Part shown: positions 9,193 to 16,898 of the stretch, piece by piece
How positions within the stretch are numbered: the stretch's first letter is position 1
Layout of the letters: every line of letters begins with the position of its first letter
Source: Chloroflexia bacterium
Lineage (GTDB): Bacteria > Chloroflexota > Chloroflexia > QHBQ01 > JADMIH01
Reading direction: 5' to 3'
Assembly (NCBI GenBank): GCA_025927935.1
Contig: JAICKM010000010.1
Coordinates: forward strand, 1 to 27,974
Length of the DNA stretch: 27,974 nucleotides
Notes under the pieces: model-generated
What the model saw: the letters and a program-made list of their open reading frames with translations, nothing else
The model's database searches: none
What the model was told of the DNA's origin: nothing
Program-made: the position numbers and the translations under genes

Positions 9193-9222
9193 CGACGGGC
9201 GGTGGTTTCCCACCGCCCGTCG
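9193..9222. terminator. Strong hairpin between convergent genes (first of two)
   Basis: A 13-bp perfect stem, 9193-9205 with 9210-9222 and a TTTC loop, lies 40 nt after the Kelch stop. There is no T-run on either side, so it may act with the next hairpin or as a 3' stabiliser. Confidence 0.6.
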
Positions 9223-9228
9223 TCATGA

Positions 9229-9263
9229 TGCCGGGAGCGGGTCACGCCCCGCTCCCGGCATTA
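9229..9263. terminator. Strong hairpin between convergent genes (second of two)
   Basis: A 13-bp perfect stem, TGCCGGGAGCGGG (9229-9241) with its complement at 9248-9260 and a 6-nt loop. TTATTC follows on the plus strand. It lies between the Kelch gene and the convergent nagZ gene and probably insulates both. Confidence 0.65.
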
Positions 9264-9333
9264 TTCAGTCTGCATCACCGGGCTGCGTGCCGAGGCCGGA
9301 TTGCCCCGGCCCGCCGGGCAGCGCAGGCCCGTA

Positions 9334-11985
9334 TCACGGTTTGTCGAGCTTGTAATACTCCTGCCAGACGGTGAACCCCAGCCGCCCGTAGAAGCCGATC
9401 AGCGTGGTCCAGTCGATGCCGCAATCGCGCACACCCCGATTGTAGAGGTAATCGACGCCCGCCGCGACCAGGCCCAGCCCTAACTTCAGGTTACGCACCT
9501 CCGGCGAGACGCCGAGCGGGCCGATACCGCCCCAGGCCACCGGGTCCATCGCGGGGTAGTAGAGGCTGCCGCCGCCCAGCACCGCGCTGGCCGGGTGGAA
9601 CGTGCAGAGGAAGCCCTCGATGCGCCCGTTCCGGTCCACCAGCAGGGTCATGTCCTCCGGGGCATAGCCGCGGGCGAAGTAGCGCGAGATGGTATAGCGC
9701 CAGTTGCCGGGAAAGGCGCGCGCCATGAACTCTACGATGGCGTCTTCCTCGCCGGGGTGGCCCTGCCGGTACGCGAAGTCGCCCGCGGCCACGGCGGGCG
9801 GCGGCGGCGGCGACTCCCAGTCATCGAGCCGGCGGCGCAGGTCGGCGGAGATGCCGTCTTCGGTGTAGCCGCGCCGCTCCCAGAAGGCCAGCGAGTCGCT
9901 TGCCACCGGCAGGCCGGGCACGAGATGGTTTGCCGGCCCCTGCAGGGTAATCGACGTGGCGCCCTGGCTGCGCAGCCGCGCTTCGGCGGCGGCGAGCAGG
10001 CGGCTGCCGATGCCCTGGCGGGCATAGCGCGGGTGGACGGCCAGCGCCATGAGGTGCCCCGGTCCCTCGTGCCGCCGCAGGTCGGGGTTGGCCGCCAGTT
10101 CCCACTCCGGCAGGATGCGCGTGAGAGCGAACCCGGCCAGGGTGTCGTCGCCCGCGGGCAGGATGAAGCAATCGGCGGGCGAGAACAACGGGTCCTCATC
10201 CACGCGCTGCCGCCAGAGGGCCGGACTCAGCGGGATGCGGCCCTCGGTCGCGGCATCCCAGATTTCCAGCAGCGCGGGCATCTGCTCCGGCGTATAGGGC
10301 ACGAAATCGGCGGTCGGTTGTTCGGTGTCAACAGTGGTCACGCGCACTCCCTCCATAAGATCCTGAAAAGCGGTCAGGCCCGCGCCCACCGGGAACTGGT
10401 CAGGAATGGCGACCGGCAGCCGGCCCGCGGGCGTATACGCGCCGAAGAGCAGATCGACTAACGCCAGCAGGCTCGTGGGCGGATCGCTGTAGGTGACGAC
10501 ATAGGCCGGGGCTGCGGGCAGGGCCATCACGTCATACGGCTCGCGGGCGGCGATGAGCACACTGGGCTTGCCCAGGTCGATCAGGCGCGCGGCCAGCGCG
10601 GCCTGATCGGCGTGCCGCGCGGCGTTGCGGGTGACGATCAAGAGCAGGTCGGCCTCCGCGGCCAGGCGCAAGGCTTCTTCGGCGTCACCCACGCTGTAGG
10701 GCGCGTTGTGCGCCCATGTCCGCAGGCCGGGCAGATGGCCTTCCAGGGCCGCGCGCAGGACAGGCCCCGGCTGCCACGCGCCCTCGACCATACTGACGAT
10801 GATCGAATCGAAATCGACCAGCAGCGGGCGCTGCACACTCGCGGGGTTGATTGGCAACACGCCGCCGCGATTCCGCAGCAGCGTCACCGAGCGCCGGGCC
10901 ACCGTCGCCAGGGCATCGGCTTCGTCCGCGATTTCCTCAGCGGCCCGCGCCTCATCAAGCGGGCTGTCCAGCGCCGCCAGCAACGGCGCCACAAAGCGCG
11001 CCTTGTGCGCGGCCACCCGCGTCGCCGCGGCCGCCACGTCAAAAGCCCCGACCTCCGCCGCCCGGATCAGCGCGTCGTAGCAGGTCATCTGGATGTCAAA
11101 GCCCCCGTTGGGGCCGAGCAGGCAGGCGCCCGCCTCCAGCGCCCATCGCGTGGCCTCGGCCAGGTCGTACTTCGCCAGGATGGCGAGCATACTCAACGAG
11201 TCGGTGAAGAGCAGCCCGTCAAAGCCCATCCGCTCGCGCAGGAGGTGTTGCATGAACCGCGGTGAGAGTGTAGCCGGGCGTCCGCTAGGATCGGCCTCCG
11301 GGTAGACAATATGCGCCGTCATGATCGCGGGCACCCCGGCGGCGATGGCGCGGGCAAAGGGCACCAATTCCACGGCGGCTAGTTCGTCCAGGGTCTTATG
11401 CACCACCGGCAGATCCAGATGGCTATCGACCGTGGTATCGCCGTGGCCGGGGAAGTGTTTGGCGCAGGGCGCGATGCCGCCCTCCAGGAAGGCTGTCACG
11501 GCGGCGACGACATATTCGCCCACCACCGCGGGGTCGCCCCCGAAGGCCCGGCTGCCGATGATCGGGTTCAGCGGGTTGTTGTTCACATCGGCGACGGGGG
11601 CGAAATCCATCGTGAAGCCGAGGCGGCGCAAGCGGCGCGCCGTTGCCGTCGCGCAGGCCGCCGCCACGGGCGGCCCCCCGGCCGCCGCCTGGGCCATCGG
11701 GCTGGGCGCTGTCAGGGCGCGCATATCGTTCGGCATGCGCGTGACGCGCCCGCCTTCGTCGTCCACGGCGATGATGAAGGGCGGCAGATCCAGCCGCCGG
11801 GCCAACTGCTGCAATTGCCGGTTGAGATCGCGCACCTGCCCGGCGCTGCGCAAGTTATGGCCGAACAGGATCACGCCACCGGGACGCGTCTGCTCCACAA
11901 AGCGCTCGACTTCGGGCGTCACGCTGGTCTCGGAAAAGTTGAAGAAAAACAACTGCCCCGTGGCGTCGCGCAGGCTATCCACCAT
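9334..11985 (-). CDS. nagZ: NagZ-type GH3 beta-N-acetylglucosaminidase fused to two GNAT domains
   Basis: An 883-aa protein. Residues ~1-340 are a GH3 (beta/alpha)8 domain of the NagZ type: VDDEGGRV (74-81), the His-Asp catalytic loop KHFPGHGDTTVDSH (176-189) and the nucleophile Asp262 in LLFTDSLSM. Residues ~365-530 resemble the second GH3 alpha/beta domain. Residues ~555-725 form a GNAT acetyltransferase with the acetyl-CoA loop HPRYARQGIGSRLL (651-664), and ~735-883 a second GNAT-like domain (GPLGVSPEVRNLKLGLGL). Family role: release of terminal GlcNAc from peptidoglycan fragments. There is no signal peptide, so it is probably cytoplasmic, unlike secreted B. subtilis NagZ. AAGGAG lies 6 nt before the ATG, and the gene overlaps the end of the kinase gene by 11 bp. 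It is the last gene of the amino-sugar operon. The GNAT domains may re-acetylate glucosamine residues; that is inference. Confidence 0.92.
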   Translation of the reverse strand: MVDSLRDATGQLFFFNFSETSVTPEVERFVEQTRPGGVILFGHNLRSAGQVRDLNRQLQQLARRLDLPPFIIAVDDEGGRVTRMPNDMRALTAPSPMAQAAAGGPPVAAACATATARRLRRLGFTMDFAPVADVNNNPLNPIIGSRAFGGDPAVVGEYVVAAVTAFLEGGIAPCAKHFPGHGDTTVDSHLDLPVVHKTLDELAAVELVPFARAIAAGVPAIMTAHIVYPEADPSGRPATLSPRFMQHLLRERMGFDGLLFTDSLSMLAILAKYDLAEATRWALEAGACLLGPNGGFDIQMTCYDALIRAAEVGAFDVAAAATRVAAHKARFVAPLLAALDSPLDEARAAEEIADEADALATVARRSVTLLRNRGGVLPINPASVQRPLLVDFDSIIVSMVEGAWQPGPVLRAALEGHLPGLRTWAHNAPYSVGDAEEALRLAAEADLLLIVTRNAARHADQAALAARLIDLGKPSVLIAAREPYDVMALPAAPAYVVTYSDPPTSLLALVDLLFGAYTPAGRLPVAIPDQFPVGAGLTAFQDLMEGVRVTTVDTEQPTADFVPYTPEQMPALLEIWDAATEGRIPLSPALWRQRVDEDPLFSPADCFILPAGDDTLAGFALTRILPEWELAANPDLRRHEGPGHLMALAVHPRYARQGIGSRLLAAAEARLRSQGATSITLQGPANHLVPGLPVASDSLAFWERRGYTEDGISADLRRRLDDWESPPPPPAVAAGDFAYRQGHPGEEDAIVEFMARAFPGNWRYTISRYFARGYAPEDMTLLVDRNGRIEGFLCTFHPASAVLGGGSLYYPAMDPVAWGGIGPLGVSPEVRNLKLGLGLVAAGVDYLYNRGVRDCGIDWTTLIGFYGRLGFTVWQEYYKLDKP

Positions 11986-12895
11986 CGATGGCTCCTTCCC
12001 CCGCCGGCCGGGCCAGCGCCTGGGCAGCAGCCAGGGCCGGGTCGGGCACGGTCACAACCAGCGCCACCGCCCGCCGCCGGCGAATGCGCCGCACGACCGC
12101 GGCGCGCAAGGCCGGGTGGGCGACCAGCAAGCTGCCGACCAGCGCCAGCGGCACCGGGCCGGAAAAGTCCAGTTGCCCGGCGGCGGCCAGCGCGGTCAGG
12201 GCCAGTTCACCGGCCGCCGTGGACACAATCCATCGGGCCACGGCATCTTCCCCTGCCTGTTGCAAGACAATCGGCGCCAGCCCGGCGATCAGGGCTTTGT
12301 CGCCCGCCGGGTAGACACGAGTGACGATCTCCTGCGGCTCCGTGAGATCCCAGGCCCGCAAGATCGCGGCTGTCAGCGCCGTCGCGGGGCCGCGCCCATC
12401 GGCGGCGCGGGACACCGCCTGCAACGCCGCCCGCCCCATGGCATAGCCGCTGCCCTCGTCGCCGAACACATGGCCCCAGCCGCCCGCGCGAGCTTGCCGC
12501 CCGGTGCGGTCCCGACCCACGGCGATGCTGCCGGTCCCGGCGATCAGGCACACTCCCCACGTCCCTGGCAAGGCGGCCAGACCGAGTTCCGCGTCATTGG
12601 TCAACCGCGTGCGATCCGCCAGATCGGCCAGTTGGGGCAGCAAGCGCTGTTTCTCACCGGGCCGATAGACTCCGGCCAGGCCGTACCAGGCCCCGGCCAG
12701 CGGCAGATCCTGGCCCGCAACCTGCGCCGCTTGCGCTACCGCCTGCCGGATATTCGCCACCGCCCTGTCAAAACCGGCGGCTGCCGGGTTGGCACTGCCC
12801 GCGCTGCCCCGGCCACATTCCTGCCCTCCGCCATCGACGATCACAGCGCGCGTGCTCGTCCCGCCGCCGTCGACCCCCACGTACAAGGCACCCAT
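11975..12895 (-). CDS. BadF/BadG-family amino-sugar kinase (MurK/NagK-like)
   Basis: A 306-aa ASKHA-fold kinase. VDGGGTSTRAV (8-18) is the phosphate-1 loop, TNDAELGL (99-106) carries the expected catalytic Asp, and AGTGSIAVG (119-127) and GGWGHVFGDEGSG (138-150) are hallmarks of the BcrAD/BadFG/GlcNAc-kinase family. Members phosphorylate GlcNAc, and MurK of Clostridium acetobutylicum phosphorylates both GlcNAc and MurNAc at O6. The operon contains NamZ, which frees MurNAc, and MurQ, which needs MurNAc-6-phosphate, so dual MurK-like specificity is the best prediction. It begins 3 bp after the murQ stop with a GAAGGG ribosome-binding site inside the murQ end, and overlaps nagZ by 11 bp. Confidence 0.88.
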   Translation of the reverse strand: MGALYVGVDGGGTSTRAVIVDGGGQECGRGSAGSANPAAAGFDRAVANIRQAVAQAAQVAGQDLPLAGAWYGLAGVYRPGEKQRLLPQLADLADRTRLTNDAELGLAALPGTWGVCLIAGTGSIAVGRDRTGRQARAGGWGHVFGDEGSGYAMGRAALQAVSRAADGRGPATALTAAILRAWDLTEPQEIVTRVYPAGDKALIAGLAPIVLQQAGEDAVARWIVSTAAGELALTALAAAGQLDFSGPVPLALVGSLLVAHPALRAAVVRRIRRRRAVALVVTVPDPALAAAQALARPAGEGAIDGG

Positions 12896-12898
12896 TGC

Positions 12899-13804
12899 TT
12901 ACCCTTCGAGCGCGCGGCGCACCACCCCTCCCGCCGCGCGGAGACGCTCGCGCGCTGCTACGGGCGGCACCCCGGCCAGCGCCGCGACGATAGCGGTTTT
13001 CGTGTCGCCCGCATCCGCGAGCAGCGCCGTGGCGTCTTCCGTCGAGAGACCCGTCACCGTTTCCAGGATGGCAACCGCGCGCCGGCGCAGTTTGGCGTTC
13101 GTCAACTGCACATCCACCATCAGGTTACCGTAGGTCTTGCCCAGCCGGATCATTACGCCCGTACTTAGCATATTCAGGACCATCTTTTGCGCGGTGCCCG
13201 CTTTCAGCCGCGTCGATCCGCTGACGATTTCGGGGCCGGTTTCCACGGCGATGGTAATAGCGGCGGGGCGACCGATGGGCGGATCGGCATTACAGGCCAG
13301 GGCGATGGTCAAGGCCCCCACCTCGCGGGCATAGGTCAGCGCGCCCAGCACGTAGGGCGTGCGCCCGCTGGCGGCGATGCCGACCAGCACATCTCCGGCC
13401 CCGATCTGCAACCGGGCGGCGTCGGCCCGCCCCAGGTCCGGGTCGTCCTCCACCGCTTCGATGGAGGTGGTCAGCGCCGCCGGTCCCCCAGCGATCCAGC
13501 CCACGACCTGGTCTGGCGGCGTGTTGAACGTGGGCGGGCACTCTGAGGCGTCGAGCACGCCGAGGCGGCCCGACGTGCCCGCGCCCATGTAGATCAGCCG
13601 GCCCCCGGCGGCTAGCCGGTCGGTGATCGCGGCGATGGCGGCGGCGATCTGCGGCAACTGCTGGGCCACCGCCGGGGCGACGCTGGCGTCGGCTTCGTTC
13701 ATCACGCGGGCCAGTTCCAGGGAGGTCATCCGGTCGATGCCGGCGCTGGCCGGGTTGATGCCCTCGGTCGCTAGCTGATCAAGCGCAAGCTCTGAATCGG
13801 ACAC
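12899..13804 (-). CDS. murQ: N-acetylmuramic acid 6-phosphate etherase
   Basis: A 301-aa SIS-domain lyase that splits MurNAc-6-phosphate into GlcNAc-6-phosphate and D-lactate in the cytoplasm. Diagnostic motifs are EGINPASAGIDRMTSLE at the N-terminus, MGAGTSGRLGVLDASECPPT (73-92) with the catalytic Glu at 88, GIAASGRTPYVLGAL, and SGSTRLKAGTAQKMVLNMLS followed by GKTYGNLMVDV. The start is the GTG at 13804 with GGAGG just upstream; it places LATEGINPAS at the usual distance from the N-terminus, whereas the open frame to 13906 adds an Arg/His-rich non-homologous leader. It overlaps the end of anmK by 34 bp, so the two are likely translationally coupled. Confidence 0.95.
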   Translation of the reverse strand: MSDSELALDQLATEGINPASAGIDRMTSLELARVMNEADASVAPAVAQQLPQIAAAIAAITDRLAAGGRLIYMGAGTSGRLGVLDASECPPTFNTPPDQVVGWIAGGPAALTTSIEAVEDDPDLGRADAARLQIGAGDVLVGIAASGRTPYVLGALTYAREVGALTIALACNADPPIGRPAAITIAVETGPEIVSGSTRLKAGTAQKMVLNMLSTGVMIRLGKTYGNLMVDVQLTNAKLRRRAVAILETVTGLSTEDATALLADAGDTKTAIVAALAGVPPVAARERLRAAGGVVRRALEG

Positions 13805-15009
13805 AATTCCTCCGTGGGAGTGGCGGCGACCCGCGCCAGCAGGCGGCGGTAATTGGCCCCCGGCGTGATGGCGCCGGGCACCGCGGGCCGGGTGGCGCCG
13901 GTGCAAGACGGCACGGTGGCCGGGCAGCCGTGCAGGCCCGCGTAGCCGAGCAAGGCAAACACGGTCGCTTCCTTGGCTTTGGCCGGCAGCCCGTAGGCAT
14001 CATGGAGCGCGATGGGGGCGCCGGGCAGGGCCGCGCGCAGCATGTCCAGCAGCACTGGATTGCGCGCCCCACCCCCGGCCACGATCACCTCGTCGATCCC
14101 AGCGGCGGGACCAAAGCGCGCGTAGGCATCGGCGATGCTGCGCGCGGTCAGCGCGGTGAGCGTCGCCACCACATCGGCGGGGCCGGCCCCTAGCGCCTCG
14201 GCACGATCCACCACACCCGCGCCGTAGGCGTCGCCGAACAACTCGCGGCCCGTCGTCTTGGGCGGCGCCATCTGGTAGTAGGGTTCAGCCAGCAGTTCGG
14301 CCAGCAGCGCGGCCTGCACCTGCCCGGCGCGGGCCATTTGCCCGTCTTGGTCGTAGGGTAGGGCGCCGCCGCTGTAGCGGCGCACGGCGTAGTCGATCAG
14401 GCTGTTGCCCGGTCCGGTATCAAAGGCCGTGGCGGTGCCGTCGGGCGCGACAAAGGTCACGTTGCCGATGCCGCCGATGTTTTGCAGCGCCCGGTGGCGG
14501 GTGGGGTGGCGGAAAAACAGGGCGTCGAAGAACGAGACGAGCGGCGCGCCCTGGCCCCCGGCGGCCACATCGGCCACCCGCAGGTCGGCAATCGTCGTCA
14601 CACCGGTGTGCGCGGCGATAACGGCGGGCTGGCCGATCTGCAGCGTGGCGACCCGCCGGCCCGGTTCCACCAGGTGGTAGACCGTCTGCCCGTGCGAGGC
14701 GATCAAGTCGAGATCGGCGGGCGCCAGCCCCACCGCCGCGCAGGCTCTGAGCACCGCCTCGGCGAACAGGTCACCCAGGACGAAGCTCATCTCGGTCAGG
14801 TCGTCGATGCGGCTGGTCTCCGGGCGGCAGAGCGCCAGCACCCGGTGGCGGATCGGGGCGGGCAGGGGCATCTCCTGGAAGTGCCGCAGCCGGAACGCCA
14901 GCGCACCGGTGCCGCCGGCGGGATCGGGCGCGAACTCGCAGAGCGCCGCGTCGATGCCGTCGACCGACGTGCCCGACATCAGTCCCAGGACGCGCATCGG
15001 GTCAGCCAT
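13771..15009 (-). CDS. anmK: Anhydro-N-acetylmuramic acid kinase
   Basis: A 412-aa ASKHA-fold enzyme that opens the 1,6-anhydro ring of anhydroMurNAc while phosphorylating it to MurNAc-6-phosphate, the MurQ substrate. Motifs: LGLMSGTSVDGID (8-20) for ATP phosphate binding, DLIASHGQTVYH (101-112), ADLRVADVAAGGQGAPLV (141-158) with the probable catalytic Asp147, LQNIGGIGNVTFV (175-187), FDTGPGN (196-202), VAGGGARNPVLL and a late KEATVFALLGYA. Length is slightly above the ~370-390 aa norm. The ATG at 15009 follows the permease stop by one base with AAGGG upstream. Its presence implies that the cell meets anhydro-muropeptides made by lytic transglycosylases. Confidence 0.95.
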   Translation of the reverse strand: MADPMRVLGLMSGTSVDGIDAALCEFAPDPAGGTGALAFRLRHFQEMPLPAPIRHRVLALCRPETSRIDDLTEMSFVLGDLFAEAVLRACAAVGLAPADLDLIASHGQTVYHLVEPGRRVATLQIGQPAVIAAHTGVTTIADLRVADVAAGGQGAPLVSFFDALFFRHPTRHRALQNIGGIGNVTFVAPDGTATAFDTGPGNSLIDYAVRRYSGGALPYDQDGQMARAGQVQAALLAELLAEPYYQMAPPKTTGRELFGDAYGAGVVDRAEALGAGPADVVATLTALTARSIADAYARFGPAAGIDEVIVAGGGARNPVLLDMLRAALPGAPIALHDAYGLPAKAKEATVFALLGYAGLHGCPATVPSCTGATRPAVPGAITPGANYRRLLARVAATPTEELCPIQSLRLIS

Positions 15010-15010
15010 G

Positions 15011-15889
15011 CTAACCCTTGAGCGCGCCCATGCGGACGCCTTCCATGAAGTAGCGCTGGAAGGCCAGGAAGAAGAGGATCATGGGTATGGCGGCGATGGC
15101 CGCCCCGGCGAAGATCAGGCCGTAGTCCACGGCGAACTCGTTTTGCAGGCTCGCCACGCCCACCGGCAGGGTGAAGGTGCGCGTCTTTTGCAGCACGATC
15201 AGCGGCCACAGGAAGGCGTTCCACGAGCGCACAAACGTGAAAATCGCCAGCGCGCCGATAGCCGGCTTCGACAGGGGCAAGATAATCCGCCAGAAAATGC
15301 CCGGCTCGCTGCACCCGTCGATGCGCGCCGCCTCCTCCAGCTCGCTGGGCAGCGTCTGGATGTACTGGCGCATCAGGAAGATGCCGAACACGTCGGCGAG
15401 GCCCGGCAGGATCACCCCCAGCAGGTTGTTGACCAGATTCAACTGGCGGATCACCAAGTAGAGCGGCACCAGCGTCACCTGCGTCGGCACCAGCAGCGTG
15501 GCGATAATCATCCAGAAGAAGACGTTGCGCCCAGGGAAGCGCTTCTTAGCGAAGGCATAGCCCGACAGCGTGTCGAAAAAGATATGGAAGAGGGTCACAC
15601 TCCCGGCGATAACCAGGCTGTTGACCATCCAGCCCCAGACGCTGGGCGCCTGGCGAAAGAGGCGCTCAAAGTTGGCGAACGAGGCATGCACCGGCAGAAT
15701 ATCCGGCGGGATCTTGATGCTGCTCTCCGTCGGCGTAAACGCAGTCATCAGCAGCCAGTAGAATGGGAAGAGCGAGATAATGGTGGTGACGATCAGCGCC
15801 AACCAGACGATCACGCGCGCGCCTAGTCGCCGTCCAGTGCCGGCCGGGGCCACCGGGATAGTCGGGGCGGTTGCTTGGAGCGAACTCAT
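15011..15889 (-). CDS. Carbohydrate ABC transporter permease, MalG type
   Basis: 292 aa with six predicted membrane segments (first about residues 25-50, last about 258-278). The cytoplasmic EAA loop that docks the ATPase is at about 185-208 (EEAARIDGCSEPGIFWRIILPLSKP), in the form characteristic of CUT1 sugar importers. The C-terminus FMEGVRMGALKG is the usual MalG-type ending. GGAGG lies just before the ATG. It follows the MalF-type gene by 12 bp. Operon context points to a peptidoglycan-derived amino-sugar substrate. No ATPase gene is in the window, so a shared MsmX/UgpC-like ATPase is expected elsewhere. Confidence 0.93.
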   Translation of the reverse strand: MSSLQATAPTIPVAPAGTGRRLGARVIVWLALIVTTIISLFPFYWLLMTAFTPTESSIKIPPDILPVHASFANFERLFRQAPSVWGWMVNSLVIAGSVTLFHIFFDTLSGYAFAKKRFPGRNVFFWMIIATLLVPTQVTLVPLYLVIRQLNLVNNLLGVILPGLADVFGIFLMRQYIQTLPSELEEAARIDGCSEPGIFWRIILPLSKPAIGALAIFTFVRSWNAFLWPLIVLQKTRTFTLPVGVASLQNEFAVDYGLIFAGAAIAAIPMILFFLAFQRYFMEGVRMGALKG

Positions 15890-15901
15890 GTGGGCCTCCC
15901 G

Positions 15902-16840
15902 TTAGTATTCGACATCGCTCCGGAAGAACCGGAACTGGATAATGGCGACGACGGCGATCATTAAAAAGAGCACGAACGCCTGCGCCGACGCGACGCCATA
16001 GCGGAACTGCTGGAAGCCCGTGCGGTAAATCTGCGTCACGATCACTTCCGTGCTGTTGCCCACACCCGTGGGCACCATGACGATGATCTTATCGAAGACC
16101 TCAAAACTGGCGATTGTATAGAGTACGACCACATAGAGCGTGACCGGCTTGATCAGCGGCAGGGTGATGCTCCACCATTTGCGGAAGGCGCTCGCCCCTT
16201 CGATGGCCGCCGCCTCATAGAAATCTTTCGGGATGCTGTTCATCGCGGCGCTGAACAGCACAATGCCCGTGGCCGGGGCGCTGAGCACGGTCGAGAGCGT
16301 CACGCTGCCCAGCACGATATCCGGGTCGGCCAGCCAGGCCACCGGGTGGATGCCGACCAGGCCGATCACGAAGTTCAGCAGCCCCCATTGCGCGTTGAAG
16401 ATCCAGCGCCAGACCACGCCGATGATCACGGCGCTGGTCACGGCGGGCAGGTAATACGCGGCCCGGAAAAAGGTCTGCGCGTGCTTGCCCAGCGGCTGAA
16501 TGAGGGCGGCGATAATCAGCGCGACGAATACATTGGCGACGACCGTCACCACCGTGTAGAACAGCGTATTCTTCAGGGCCTCGACAAACACGCCCTGCTG
16601 GCTCGTGAAGGCTTCAACAAAGTTGGCGAAGCCCACCCAACGCGTCTGGCCGCGCAGTTGCACATCCTGGAAGGCGATGATCAACGAGGAGATGGCGGGC
16701 AGCAGGATGAACACCGTGAAGACGATCATGCTGGGCGCGATGAACACGTAGCTCCAGCCGTAGCGTTGCACAAACCGGGCGATCCCGCCCCGCTGAGCGG
16801 GCGCCGCGACCTCCACCTTGGGCAGCGCGATGCGTGACAT
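15902..16840 (-). CDS. Carbohydrate ABC transporter permease, MalF type
   Basis: 312 aa. After a ~28-residue cytoplasmic N-terminus come six hydrophobic segments, the first at about 31-55 (YVFIAPSMIVFTVFILLPAI). The EAA loop is at ~209-231 (EAAAIEGASAFRKWWSITLPLIKP), the ATPase-docking site of CUT1 importers. AGGAGG lies 5 nt before the ATG at 16840. It pairs with the MalG-type permease downstream and the lipoprotein upstream. A strong hairpin occupies the 58-bp gap to the lipoprotein gene. Confidence 0.93.
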   Translation of the reverse strand: MSRIALPKVEVAAPAQRGGIARFVQRYGWSYVFIAPSMIVFTVFILLPAISSLIIAFQDVQLRGQTRWVGFANFVEAFTSQQGVFVEALKNTLFYTVVTVVANVFVALIIAALIQPLGKHAQTFFRAAYYLPAVTSAVIIGVVWRWIFNAQWGLLNFVIGLVGIHPVAWLADPDIVLGSVTLSTVLSAPATGIVLFSAAMNSIPKDFYEAAAIEGASAFRKWWSITLPLIKPVTLYVVVLYTIASFEVFDKIIVMVPTGVGNSTEVIVTQIYRTGFQQFRYGVASAQAFVLFLMIAVVAIIQFRFFRSDVEY

Positions 16841-16855
16841 GACCCCTCCTGGCAG

Positions 16856-16888
16856 GCGCCGTACTCCGGTCGGACCGGAGTACGGCGC
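16856..16888 (-). other. Perfect 16-bp intercistronic hairpin between binding protein and permease genes
   Basis: Bases 16856-16871 are the exact reverse complement of 16873-16888, leaving one unpaired central base (realistically a 3-5-nt loop). There is no T-run on the minus strand; AGGAGG of the permease follows. Such hairpins in sugar ABC operons are known to stabilise the upstream message and lower downstream expression, giving excess binding protein. Confidence 0.7.
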
Positions 16889-16898
16889 GCCGCGTGGT

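Noticed and set aside
11321..13168. 615-codon plus-strand frame across nagZ, the kinase and murQ
   Set aside because: It crosses three well-supported minus-strand genes and has no recognisable domain.
13805..13906. N-terminal extension of MurQ
   Set aside because: The extra 34 residues are Arg/His/Pro-rich and non-homologous, and they lie inside the anmK coding frame. The GTG at 13804 with GGAGG fits the family.
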